64,000 bases of DNA. Source: Leucobacter celer subsp. astrifaciens. GTDB lineage: Bacteria; Actinomycetota; Actinomycetes; Actinomycetales; Microbacteriaceae. The notes beneath the pieces were generated by a model, which ran no database searches, was not told the DNA's origin, and saw nothing but the letters and a program-made list of their open reading frames with translations. The stretch covers positions 1-64,000 of the forward strand of contig NZ_JHEI01000131.1 of assembly GCF_001273835.1 (NCBI RefSeq), given 5' to 3'. Positions 50,781 through 58,797 of the stretch are shown piece by piece; the stretch's first letter is position 1; each line of letters begins with the position of its first letter. Made by a program: the position numbers and the translations under genes.

Positions 50781-52601
50781 TCAACCGCGCCGGAGGGCTC
50801 GGCGCCCCAGGGCGAGCGCCAGACCACCGACGATGCAGATCAGCGACACTGCGAGCGCCAAGCTCGGGGTCTCGCCTCCGGTGCGCGCGATCTCTGCTTC
50901 GCCGCTGAACGCCCCGGTTCCGCGATCCCCCGCGCTCTGGCCGGATCCGGCCGCGTCGCCGCCGCCCTGCGAGTCGCCGCCGGCTCCGGAATCGCCGCTC
51001 GCGGCGGAGTGGCCGTCTGCGCCGCTCTCGGCGTCGCGCCCATCGCCGTCGGGTCCGCCCGAGCCGGGCTCTCCGGGGATCGGGGTCTCCGCAAGCAGGA
51101 TGCGGCCCTCGAGCACGGGCGACACGGGGCTGTGTCGCACCAGATAGGTCTCCAGCATCGGCGTCGCGGATCCGTGATCCGCGACCGTCTCCGCATCGAT
51201 CGCACCAGGGAACTCGGCCCCTCCCGCCGGCAGCGCCACCGTGTAAACGGTCTCGGGTCCAATCGGTTCGCCGCCGACCGTGACGCTGTGCACCTTCGGA
51301 GCGCCGTCCGCGTCGATCTGGTAGGCGGCGCCGCTGACGTGGATGAACTCTCCGGACTCCGCGGGGAAGTCTCGGATGCACCGGTCGATGTAGAGGAGGA
51401 TCTGCTGCCCGGTCATGCGCTTCGTGACGATGCCGGTGTCCACCCGCGCGATCTCGAAGAGCTGCCGTCGGGTGATCGGGCCGGGAGGAATGTTCCCGCC
51501 GACGTAGCCGGCCGAGAGGAATGCGATATCGGCGTCGGTCGCCTCCCGCACCGCATCGGCGAACATGTTGGCGACGGCAGCCTCTCCGGTACGCACGAGA
51601 GAGCGCGATCCGTCGAGGTGGACGAGGGTGGAGCCGATCTCTTCGGCAAACTGCGCGTCGACGTCCGAGCGCAACTGCTCGAGGGCCGCCTGAGTCTCCG
51701 GTCGCGGCGGGAGCTCAGAGAGCGCCGCGAGATCGCGGAGCTCGGCGGATACGGACCGCACCTCGCCATCCACCAGCTCAAGGTCGACGCGGCCGATGTA
51801 CTCGGAGAATCCGCCGGCCTGCGCAATCAGCGTTCCATCGACCACGAGGCCCTCGGGAAAGGCGGTGTGGCTGTGCCCGTCGATGATCACGTCGAAGTCG
51901 GTGATCGCCTCGGCGAGTCTCGGGCTCGACATCTCGCTGTCGAGCTCGCCGAGGTGCACCAGACCGACCAGCAGATCCACGCCCTGCGCGCGCAGATCGG
52001 CGACGCCCTCGCGCGCGACCTCAATGGCGTCCACGTATTCGAGGTCGTTCGCCCCCATCAGACCGGAGGCCGGCGTGGTGACGCCCACGAGGCCGACCGT
52101 CATCCCGTTCGGGAGCGTCAGCACGGTGGTGGTCGGCGCGATCGGCGCCTGAGTGTCCCGGTACACCATGTTGCCGCCGAGCACGGGATAGCCCAGCTCG
52201 GCCATGCGCTGCTCGAGCACCGACGACCCGTAGGTGAACTCCGCGTTGCCGAGCGTCATGGCGTCCAGCCCGAGCGTGTTGAGCACCGGGATCAGGCTCG
52301 CTGCCTCGTCGATGGCAGAATAGGGGCTCCCCGCGAAGACATCGCCGGCGTCGAGGAACATCGTGTTCGGATTCTCGGATCGCACGGCCTCCGCATAGGC
52401 GGCGGCGCGCCCATAGCCGATGCCGGGTTCGCCTTCGAAGACGTTGGAGTGCACGTCGTTGATGTGCACGATGCTCACGGTGCCGGTGTACGGTTCCGCC
52501 GCTGCGGCCGGGGTGGCACCGATGGCCCAGGCGGAGGTCGCCGCGAGCGCGGCGAGCACGGTGATGGACAGTGACCTGCGTACTCTTCGTCGGTGAAGCA
52601 T
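50781..52601 (-). CDS. 5'-nucleotidase/UshA-type surface protein with altered active-site motif
   Basis: 606 residues. Signal peptide (1-35), calcineurin-like domain with VHINDVHSN (Asp49, His51), LDAGDVFAG, then the usual GNHEFD position reads GNAEFTYG (Ala120 in place of His), HLGE and IDGHSHTAFPEG. The second domain (about 300-490) is the UshA C-terminal fold. The tail has a Gly/Asp/Ser-rich linker, a sorting-like IARTGG, a hydrophobic helix and a basic end, so it is wall- or membrane-anchored. In the family the missing His takes part in phosphate ester cleavage, so activity may be weak or changed. Start: ATG 52601. Lies divergent from TetR paralogue 3, but whether it is in its regulon is unclear. 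Confidence 0.87.
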   Translation of the reverse strand: MLHRRRVRRSLSITVLAALAATSAWAIGATPAAAAEPYTGTVSIVHINDVHSNVFEGEPGIGYGRAAAYAEAVRSENPNTMFLDAGDVFAGSPYSAIDEAASLIPVLNTLGLDAMTLGNAEFTYGSSVLEQRMAELGYPVLGGNMVYRDTQAPIAPTTTVLTLPNGMTVGLVGVTTPASGLMGANDLEYVDAIEVAREGVADLRAQGVDLLVGLVHLGELDSEMSSPRLAEAITDFDVIIDGHSHTAFPEGLVVDGTLIAQAGGFSEYIGRVDLELVDGEVRSVSAELRDLAALSELPPRPETQAALEQLRSDVDAQFAEEIGSTLVHLDGSRSLVRTGEAAVANMFADAVREATDADIAFLSAGYVGGNIPPGPITRRQLFEIARVDTGIVTKRMTGQQILLYIDRCIRDFPAESGEFIHVSGAAYQIDADGAPKVHSVTVGGEPIGPETVYTVALPAGGAEFPGAIDAETVADHGSATPMLETYLVRHSPVSPVLEGRILLAETPIPGEPGSGGPDGDGRDAESGADGHSAASGDSGAGGDSQGGGDAAGSGQSAGDRGTGAFSGEAEIARTGGETPSLALAVSLICIVGGLALALGRRALRRG

Positions 52602-52703
52602 CCTCCGATGCTAGGCAGGTCGGCGCAGAGCGAGTTGATCCTGAGCGCATAGCCCTTGTAAAGGTGCGATCGATGCGCGCTCGGCATGCGAAGCAATTTT
52701 CCG

Positions 52704-52717
52704 TCTACACTGGAGGA
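52704..52717. promoter_or_regulatory. Operator half-matched to the TCTAC-N4-GTAGA family (autoregulation site)
   Basis: TCTAC-ACTG-GAGGA, with TTTTC to the left and GAAAA to the right. The left arm is perfect and the spacing of four is kept; the right arm has two mismatches. It lies 34 bases before the TetR paralogue 3 gene, so the regulator probably represses itself weakly. Confidence 0.6.
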
Positions 52718-52750
52718 GAAAAACTCCGCCGCACGCCGAAGGAAGCCGCC

Positions 52751-53347
52751 ATGCCGAAGATCATCGATCACGATCAACGACGAAGCGACATCGTCGACGT
52801 CACCTGGGAGCTGATCGTGGAGGGCGGGATCGAGGCCGCGACGATGCGGGAGATCGCGTCTCGCGCCGGCTTCGCCAACGGGGCGCTGAAGCACTACTTC
52901 ACGGGCAAGGACCAGATCATCAAGGGCGCCTACGAGCGCTCGCTGCACGGCCTCGGCGACCGGCTCGCCGCCCACGTCGCGGGCAAGCGCGGCATCGAGG
53001 CCCTCGAGATGTCGATGCGCTTCACCCTGCCGATCGAGGAGGGGGACGCCACGGCCGCCCGGGTGCTGCTCTCGTTCTGGGAGCGCTGCGCGTTCAGTCC
53101 CGAGCTCGACCACGGGTACAGCGAGCACCTCGACTCCTGGAAGGCCATGCACCGGCAGTATCTGCGCGAGGGGCGCGAGGACGGCGACATCGTCATCCCG
53201 ACCCCCGACGAGCAGCTCGTCGACGAGATCGTCATGATGAACATCGGCGCCACCGTGGTGCGCGTCGTCAGCCCGGAGCACGTGAGCATCGACGTGCTCG
53301 AGGCCCAGGTCACCGACTTCATCGCGCGCCTGCGCCGCGCCGACTGA
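52751..53347 (+). CDS. TetR family regulator, MPKI paralogue 3
   Basis: 198 residues. MPKIIDHDQRRSDIVDVTW at the start, HTH residues IEAATMREIASRAGFANGAL and KHYFTGKDQIIKGAYE. It is homologous to the two TetR proteins of the sulfatase regulons over the full length. Candidate operators with TCTAC-N4-GTAGA symmetry occur at 52704, 56858, 56901, 60203 and 62769, always in the promoter gaps of the downstream enzyme genes, which makes this the likely regulator of the whole 53-64 kb gene set. Start: ATG 52751 preceded by GAAGG. Confidence 0.9.
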   Translation: MPKIIDHDQRRSDIVDVTWELIVEGGIEAATMREIASRAGFANGALKHYFTGKDQIIKGAYERSLHGLGDRLAAHVAGKRGIEALEMSMRFTLPIEEGDATAARVLLSFWERCAFSPELDHGYSEHLDSWKAMHRQYLREGREDGDIVIPTPDEQLVDEIVMMNIGATVVRVVSPEHVSIDVLEAQVTDFIARLRRAD

Positions 53348-53378
53348 CGCACGGCGCTCAGCTCCCGGCGCTCGGCGC

Positions 53379-54536
53379 TCAGCGCTCTCGCGGGGGCCGG
53401 AAGGCGAGCAGCCGCGCAGGGTTCTCGACCATGATCCGGTCGAGGGCGGCCCGATCCACCCCGAACTCGGCCAGCGTCGGCAGGAAGTGGTCGACGACGT
53501 ACCCGTAGCCGTGACCGCCGCAGCGGCGCAGCTGCACCCGCTGGCAGACGTCGCCGCCGAGCACCAGCTGCGAGCCCCAGCCATCGGCGACGAGTTCGGC
53601 GAAACCCCGCGCCACACCGCGGTCGGTGAAGGGGAAGAGCGTGCCCCAGGGGCTGCCCGTCGTGCCGAGAAAGTCGGCCTCGACCGCAACGCCCCGCGAG
53701 AGCAGCCGCCTGGCGAGATCCATGTCGTCCGCGATCGACCCCGCGTGCCCGAAGATCACGGAGCGCGGATCCGCCCCCTCCTCCTCGAGCGCGTCGAGCA
53801 CCCGCAGCTTGGCCTCGCCGAACCCGCCCATGTGCAGGGTGATCGGCGCGCCCGTGATCGCCGAGGCCCGGCCTGCGGCGCGCACGCTGCGCATCTCCTG
53901 GGGGTCGACGGGATCGCCCTCGGCGCCCACCTCGCCGATGATGCCGGATCGGATCCCGGTGCCGCGCCCCTCGGCGTCCGCCGCACCGACGACGATGTCT
54001 CGCACGATCTCGGCCGTCAGCTCCTCGAGGCTGCGGTCGGGGAAGCCCGCGGGGTGCAGATCCTTCTGGTACCACCCGGCCCCCATGACGAGGTGCAGTC
54101 CGGAGGCGCGGCTCAGCCGGGCCAGGGCGTGCGCGTCGCGCCCGATGCCGACATTCGTCACCTCGACCATGGTGCCGCCGCCCTGGCGCACGAAGTCGCC
54201 GACCTCGTCGAACATCTCGTCGAAGTCGCCGAGGATGTCGTTGTCGGCGCTGGGCCGGCCGCGGCGCACCGCCGCGAGGTTCTCCAGGGCCAGCGGATGC
54301 TGCGCCGCGGCCTCCCACTCCCCCGGCCGCGGATTGGACGTGTGCGCGGGGCGCCGGATGTCGAGGAAGAGATGTTCGTGCATCAGGGTGGGGCCGAGCT
54401 CCTCCGGCCGCACGGGGCCGAGCACGGTCTGGGCCAGGCCCTCGAGGTTCGGGATCTCGAGTCGGTCGAGATCCGCCGGTCGCGGCTCCGATGCCGCGCC
54501 GGAAAGCCGCATGATCCGGGAATCCGTTCCGCTCAT
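53379..54536 (-). CDS. Phosphotriesterase family hydrolase, intact
   Basis: 385 residues with the metal motifs of the phosphotriesterase superfamily: HEH at 53-55 in TLMHEHLFLDI, GEVGAEG with the bridging Glu, LHMGG, FGHAGS and the late GGDVCQR with the metal Asp. Natural members are mostly lactonases or amide/ester hydrolases rather than organophosphate hydrolases. Start: ATG 54536, overlapping the stop of a degenerate homologue in ATGA. It is the last gene of a three-gene operon and cytoplasmic. Its tight coupling to a metal-less homologue suggests a heteromeric complex. Confidence 0.88.
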   Translation of the reverse strand: MSGTDSRIMRLSGAASEPRPADLDRLEIPNLEGLAQTVLGPVRPEELGPTLMHEHLFLDIRRPAHTSNPRPGEWEAAAQHPLALENLAAVRRGRPSADNDILGDFDEMFDEVGDFVRQGGGTMVEVTNVGIGRDAHALARLSRASGLHLVMGAGWYQKDLHPAGFPDRSLEELTAEIVRDIVVGAADAEGRGTGIRSGIIGEVGAEGDPVDPQEMRSVRAAGRASAITGAPITLHMGGFGEAKLRVLDALEEEGADPRSVIFGHAGSIADDMDLARRLLSRGVAVEADFLGTTGSPWGTLFPFTDRGVARGFAELVADGWGSQLVLGGDVCQRVQLRRCGGHGYGYVVDHFLPTLAEFGVDRAALDRIMVENPARLLAFRPPRER

Positions 54537-55765
54537 ACCTCCGCCTCCCCCGTCGTCGCATGCGCCAGCACCCCGGCCGCGTTGGCCCCGCCGACCGCGC
54601 GCACCAGGTCGTCGTCCGCTCCGAGCATCCGCAGGTAGGGCAGGAACTGCTGCGGCACGAACTCGAGACCGTTGCCCCCGAAGGCGGTGAGGCGGTGCTT
54701 GTTGCGGATCCCGCTGCTGAGCAGGATCCGATCCCCCGCTCCGTGCTCGGCGCAGCGCAGGATCGCGACCGCGACGTCGTGATCGGATACGACCGTGCGC
54801 ACGTTCGGGATCCGTCCCAGATCGTCGAAGCAGAGCGCCGTGCCGTGCTCCAGCAGCATCGCGAGGCGAGCCCGGTCGATGCCGACCCCCGGCTCCCCCG
54901 CATCGTCGCGGTTCGCGACGTACGCGGCGGCACCGGCGAGCACCACCCGCGAGCGGTCGAGCCCGGCGGCATCGACGGCGGCGAGCGCGCGGCGCAGCGC
55001 GTCGGCGTCGGACGGGCCCGTCGGCGCGATGCTCCAGGGATCCGAGCGCGGCGCGAGCACCAGGGCGACCCCGGCGTCGTGCGCGGCGACCGCCGCCGCC
55101 TCGATCCGCGCGGCGTCAGCGCGATCGACCCCGGGACCGGCCCCGGGACCGCCGGGCAGCGGGAGGGCGCCGACCGCCCCCGCAGGGTGCTCCGTCGCCC
55201 GCAGCGCCTCGGCGATGCGGGCGGCGAGGGTCTCGGGATCGGCCGGGACATCTGCCCGGCCCTGCCCCGCGGAGCCGTCGACACCGCGCACGATCGCCAC
55301 CCCGCTCGCCCGGCTGAGCGCGGCGAGGAGCGCGGGATCCGCGCTCGATCCGCGGCCGGCCAGCGCGACGACCGCGGGGGGCGCTCCGAATCGCGTGCCG
55401 GTGCCCGATCCCGCGACGCCGGACGCCGCGCCGCTCGGTGCCGCACCGCCGGATCCTGAACCGTCCGATCCCGCGGCGCCGGCATGCGGGCCGTCACCGT
55501 CACCCGGCTCTCGCACCGCGGCGGCGAGCGCATCGAGGGCGGCCTCGGTCTCCGCGCCGTCGATGGTGCGATCGTCGCGGTTCGCCGCCCCCATCATCAG
55601 CCGCCCCAGGCGATCCATCGTCACCGGCACGCGCTCGAAGTGCGCCTCGCTCGCGGGTCGGCCGGCGTTCCCGCGGCCCGCGGGCGGAGCGCACAGCAGC
55701 GTCTCCGCGGCGAGCACCGTGCCGAGCGATCCGGCGTCGACTCGCCCCAGCACGGTGGTGATCAT
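54533..55765 (-). CDS. Degenerate phosphotriesterase homologue lacking metal ligands
   Basis: 410 residues. The C-terminal part aligns by eye with the neighbouring enzyme (LLSSGIRNKHRLTAFGGNG and FVPQQFLPYL against LVLGGDVCQRVQLRRCGGHG and VVDHFLPTL), and the N-terminus GSLGTVLAAETLL aligns with ELGPTLMHEHLF. Thus HEH becomes AET (20-22), FGHAG becomes LAGAA, and GGD becomes SSG, removing all recognisable metal ligands. A Gly/Ser/Ala-rich insert lies near residue 85-115. It is translationally coupled to the intact gene (ATGA). A non-catalytic partner or chaperone-like subunit is likely; an altered chemistry is also possible. Start: ATG 55765. Confidence 0.82.
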   Translation of the reverse strand: MITTVLGRVDAGSLGTVLAAETLLCAPPAGRGNAGRPASEAHFERVPVTMDRLGRLMMGAANRDDRTIDGAETEAALDALAAAVREPGDGDGPHAGAAGSDGSGSGGAAPSGAASGVAGSGTGTRFGAPPAVVALAGRGSSADPALLAALSRASGVAIVRGVDGSAGQGRADVPADPETLAARIAEALRATEHPAGAVGALPLPGGPGAGPGVDRADAARIEAAAVAAHDAGVALVLAPRSDPWSIAPTGPSDADALRRALAAVDAAGLDRSRVVLAGAAAYVANRDDAGEPGVGIDRARLAMLLEHGTALCFDDLGRIPNVRTVVSDHDVAVAILRCAEHGAGDRILLSSGIRNKHRLTAFGGNGLEFVPQQFLPYLRMLGADDDLVRAVGGANAAGVLAHATTGEAEV

Positions 55766-55803
55766 GGGCACGGCGCTCGTCTGCGCTTCGTTCTTCGAGT
55801 CGC

Positions 55804-56778
55804 TCAGACCGCGGTGGCGACGAGCACGCGCGGGCTGCCGGGCAGCGCCACCAGGCGATCGGACTTCCAACCGGTCTCGGCGAGCCAGCCCTCGACCTGC
55901 TCGATCGGGTAGACGAGCGTGCCATCGATGTTGAAGTACTCGCCGGCGTGCAGGGCGTCGATGGCGCGCTGCGTGCCGTCCTGGTCGAGGAAGAAGTCGA
56001 GCAGCAGCAGGGTCGCGCCCTCGGCGGCCGCACCGCGGGCCGCGGCGAGGATCGCGCGGTTCTGGGCCTCGTCGAAGCGGTGCAGCACGTGGGTGAGCAG
56101 CAGCAGGTCGTGCTCGCCGCCGGGCTCCGTCGACTCCGTGGCGCCCTCCTCCAGGGTGATGCGGTCGGAGACGCCGGCCTGCTCGGCCGCCGCGGCGATG
56201 CCGTCGGTGAAGCCCGGCGCGTAGACGAAGCGCGTCGTGAGCTCGGGATTCTGCTGCATCGCCTCGATCGAGAATCCCGCGGCGAGACCCCCGAAATCGA
56301 GAGCATTGCGGAACCCCGAGAAATCGAAGGCCTCGCCGAACTGCTCGGCGTGCAGCGCGTTGTAGGTCATGACGCCGTTCATGAAGTCGCCCCAGCCGGC
56401 CTCGTCGAGGTCGAGCGTGCCGGCCTCGTCGGTGTCGACGGTCTTGTCGTAACCGAGCCACTGCTTGTAGCTGATGTCGCCCAGGAAAGCGATGAACGGG
56501 GTGAGGTCGATCTCTCCGTTGCCCGAGAGGTACTTCTCGGCGTCGGCCTCGAGCGAGTAGGCGCCGTCCTTGCGCTCGAGCAGCCCGAGCGCATTCATGG
56601 CGTCGGCCAGCGTGCGCACCTGGCGTTCGGAGTGCTGCGTGGCGTCCGCCAGCTCGGTGACGCTCTTCGGGCCGTCGGCGAGCGCTTTGAAGACGCCGAT
56701 GCGGCTCGCGGCGTCGAGCTGCTTCGCGCCCATGAAGCCGATGGCGATGTCGACGATGCGTTCGGGAGTTGCGGTCAT
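55804..56778 (-). CDS. O-methyltransferase family 2 protein with altered SAM motif
   Basis: 324 residues. N-terminal winged helix/dimerisation domain (about 10-90, RIGVFKALADGPKSVTELAD), then a Rossmann-like methyltransferase domain. The SAM motif I reads DFGGLAAGFS where D-x-GGG-x-G is usual. LLTHVLHRFDEAQNRAIL keeps the catalytic His pattern of O-methyltransferases. It may methylate a phenol or alcohol, or be a SAM-fold protein of another function. It leads the operon whose promoter carries two TCTAC-type operators. Start: ATG 56778 with GGACGAT upstream. Confidence 0.83.
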   Translation of the reverse strand: MTATPERIVDIAIGFMGAKQLDAASRIGVFKALADGPKSVTELADATQHSERQVRTLADAMNALGLLERKDGAYSLEADAEKYLSGNGEIDLTPFIAFLGDISYKQWLGYDKTVDTDEAGTLDLDEAGWGDFMNGVMTYNALHAEQFGEAFDFSGFRNALDFGGLAAGFSIEAMQQNPELTTRFVYAPGFTDGIAAAAEQAGVSDRITLEEGATESTEPGGEHDLLLLTHVLHRFDEAQNRAILAAARGAAAEGATLLLLDFFLDQDGTQRAIDALHAGEYFNIDGTLVYPIEQVEGWLAETGWKSDRLVALPGSPRVLVATAV

Positions 56779-56857
56779 GATGGAGATCGTCCTTAGCTGT
56801 GCGGGCCGCCCCGACAGAGCGGGACGACGGTGTCCGGAGTGATGGCCTGCGGGAAAC

Positions 56858-56871
56858 TCTACAATCGTAGA
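56858..56871. promoter_or_regulatory. TetR paralogue 3 operator candidate, site A
   Basis: TCTAC-AATC-GTAGA, perfect 5-bp arms with a 4-base spacer. It lies on the methyltransferase side of the divergent gap (56779-57051). With site B it covers both promoters. Confidence 0.82.
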
Positions 56872-56900
56872 AACAAAATGTCCAGCGCCGCTTCGATTTA

Positions 56901-56920
56901 TTTTCTACTATCATAGAAAA
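56901..56920. promoter_or_regulatory. TetR paralogue 3 operator candidate, site B
   Basis: TTTTCTACTATCATAGAAAA, 7-bp arms TTTTCTA/TAGAAAA around CTATCA. It faces the alpha/beta hydrolase gene. The same TCTAC core and spacing as site A make a common regulator likely. Confidence 0.84.
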
Positions 56921-57051
56921 ACAGCGGAGTGCTCGTCCCTCCCGCGTCGGAGGGCCGGATTCCTGGATCCCGGGGCCCGGATCCAGGATTCCCGCTTCGC
57001 TGCACCGCGGTTCACCGCATCCACCCGCCGCTTCACCGTCGAAAGGCCACC

Positions 57052-57783
57052 ATGGTTCTCGCAGTCCACCACTTCCCCGCGGCAGATGGCACGCAGCCCC
57101 CGGTCGTGCTCCTCCACGGCTTCGCGTCCAGTGCCGCCGAGGATTTCCTCTCGACCGGCTGGGTCGAGTCCCTGCACGCGGCCGGGCGCTCCGTAATCGC
57201 GGTCGATCTCCCCGGCCACGGCGAGAGCCCGGCGATCGAGTCGGCGATCGACCCCGCCGAGCAGGCAACGACCTCGGCGGTCGTGGCCGCGATCCTCGAG
57301 GCCGTCTCAGCGGCCGCCCCCGAGGGCGACTTCGACGTGGTCGGCTACTCGCTCGGGGCCCGACTCGCCTGGGAGCTGCCCGCAGCGTCTCCGCGGGTGC
57401 GCCGAGTGGTGCTCGGCGGACTCAGCCCCTTCGAACCGTTCGCCGCGATCGACCCCGCCGACCTCGAAGCGGTGCTCGGCGGCGCCGATCCCGCCAATCC
57501 GCTGGTGGGCATGATGGCCGGCATGATCTCGGCCCCCGGCCGCGACACGGCCTCGCTCGCGCGGCTGATCCCGGGCCTCGCCTCCGAGCCCTTCGCTCCG
57601 CAGGAGTCGGCCCCCGCGGTCCCCGTGCTGCTCGTCGCGGGCAGCACCGACCAGATGACGCGGGGCGTCGAGGGCCTCGCCGAGGCGCTCCCCCAGGGGT
57701 CCCTCACCCACGTGCCCGGCGATCACCGCGGCGCGCTCGACAGCCTCGAGTTCCGCGCGGCCGCGATCCAGTTCCTGGGGTAA
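57052..57783 (+). CDS. Alpha/beta hydrolase
   Basis: 243 residues. HGFASS oxyanion loop, nucleophile Ser in GYSLGARLAW, Asp in AGSTDQM and His in PGDHRGAL: the full triad. No signal peptide, so a cytoplasmic esterase, lactonase or C-C hydrolase. Start: ATG 57052 with GAAAGG upstream. It is divergent from the methyltransferase-phosphotriesterase operon and shares the operator pair, so it belongs to the same catabolic set. A perfect palindrome follows the stop. Confidence 0.87.
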   Translation: MVLAVHHFPAADGTQPPVVLLHGFASSAAEDFLSTGWVESLHAAGRSVIAVDLPGHGESPAIESAIDPAEQATTSAVVAAILEAVSAAAPEGDFDVVGYSLGARLAWELPAASPRVRRVVLGGLSPFEPFAAIDPADLEAVLGGADPANPLVGMMAGMISAPGRDTASLARLIPGLASEPFAPQESAPAVPVLLVAGSTDQMTRGVEGLAEALPQGSLTHVPGDHRGALDSLEFRAAAIQFLG

Positions 57784-57798
57784 CCGCTCGCCAGGACA

Positions 57799-57859
57799 AA
57801 CGCGGAGTCCCAGATGGCTGCTTCGCCACAGCGGAAGCAGCCATCTGGGACTCCGCGTT
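57799..57859. repeat. Perfect 26-bp inverted repeat (palindrome copy 1)
   Basis: Arms 57799-57824 and 57834-57859 are perfectly complementary, loop of nine. The arm core is GGAGTCCCAGATGGCTGCTT. A second copy stands at 59053, so the two frame the DUF559-type gene. The hairpin may terminate the hydrolase transcript, but its copy number suggests a repeat element. Confidence 0.9.
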
Positions 57860-57879
57860 CTCGGAGCGAAAGGTCGCCA

Positions 57880-58797
57880 TCACCTCGCGGGGCTCCATCC
57901 GCGAGCGCGCAGCGCTCGCCTCGCGGCCCGCAGCTGATCGCCCACCCCGTCATGGCGGGTGAGGAGCACCAGCAGCCATCCCTCGGCCGTGAGCGCGTTC
58001 AGGCGGCGCGCGTCGATGCCGCGCTGACCGTCCGCTCCGTGGTGCTCGCCATCGTACTCGAATACGATCTTGTACTCGTACAGCACCAGATCCCCGTAGA
58101 ACACCTCGCCACCGGCGAGGTCAATACGGCCGTTCGGCACCCCCGTGGGGATACCGTACTTCTCGAGATTGAGGCGCAACCTCGTCTCCCGAGGCGAGTG
58201 AGTCCCGGGGCGCATCCGAGCACGCGCACGCCGCAGCCGCGCAATGCCCTTCCAGCGGCTCAGCCCGGCGAGCATCGCGTCCACCTGCTCCACGGACACC
58301 AACGGCTCGAACCGATCCCACAACCGCTCACCCGCCACGATCAGCGCGAGATCGGTCCGCATCAGCGGCGCGAGCGAGGCCCAGGCGTACTCCGGCGCAA
58401 GCACACGCACACCCCGCACCTCGCACGTCGGCAGCGCGAGCCTCGTCCGCGTCCCGATCACCCCACCGGTTCGCGGCACATTCGCCCCCGCGCGGGCGAT
58501 CACGTGCAGCCGCTGCTCGCACTCGAGCGCGCGGGGCAGCGGCAGCCCGTGGAGCAGAGCGGCCGTCGGGCCGCATATGGCCCAGTTCTGCGGTTTGCCG
58601 GTGAGCAGCAGCCGGCACCGATCCACGAGCTCGACGCTCTCACCACGAGGAGCGCGCACTCCGTAGAACTCCCGGCTGAGGTCACCGGCCCTGAGTCGAT
58701 GCCGTTGCACTCCTGAGGCCATGGCCTCAGCAACTGTGAAGGGGCTGCCGGAGAAAGCCCTCGGAAGCGGAGCAGGTGGTTGCGGCATACCCACCAT
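57880..58797 (-). CDS. AbiEi-like winged helix plus DUF559 endonuclease-fold protein
   Basis: About 305 residues. The N-terminal region (FTVAEAMASGVQRHRLRAGD) resembles the winged helix of AbiEi-type antitoxins. The C-terminal part RIDLAGGEVFYG, IVFEYDGEHHGADGQRGIDARR and LLVLLTRHD fits the Vsr/DUF559 endonuclease-like fold with the E-x-D pattern. Such two-part proteins are frequent in Microbacteriaceae genomes in scattered positions and their function is unknown. It is flanked by palindrome copies at 57799 and 59053 and lies oddly within a catabolic regulon. Start: ATG 58797 or 58788; no clear ribosome site. Confidence 0.8.
   Translation of the reverse strand: MVGMPQPPAPLPRAFSGSPFTVAEAMASGVQRHRLRAGDLSREFYGVRAPRGESVELVDRCRLLLTGKPQNWAICGPTAALLHGLPLPRALECEQRLHVIARAGANVPRTGGVIGTRTRLALPTCEVRGVRVLAPEYAWASLAPLMRTDLALIVAGERLWDRFEPLVSVEQVDAMLAGLSRWKGIARLRRARARMRPGTHSPRETRLRLNLEKYGIPTGVPNGRIDLAGGEVFYGDLVLYEYKIVFEYDGEHHGADGQRGIDARRLNALTAEGWLLVLLTRHDGVGDQLRAARRALRARGWSPAR

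Noticed and set aside
54533..55765. Degenerate phosphotriesterase gene as a dead pseudogene
   Set aside because: The frame is open, in a tight operon with ATGA coupling, and normal codon use is kept, so it is more likely a maintained pseudoenzyme.
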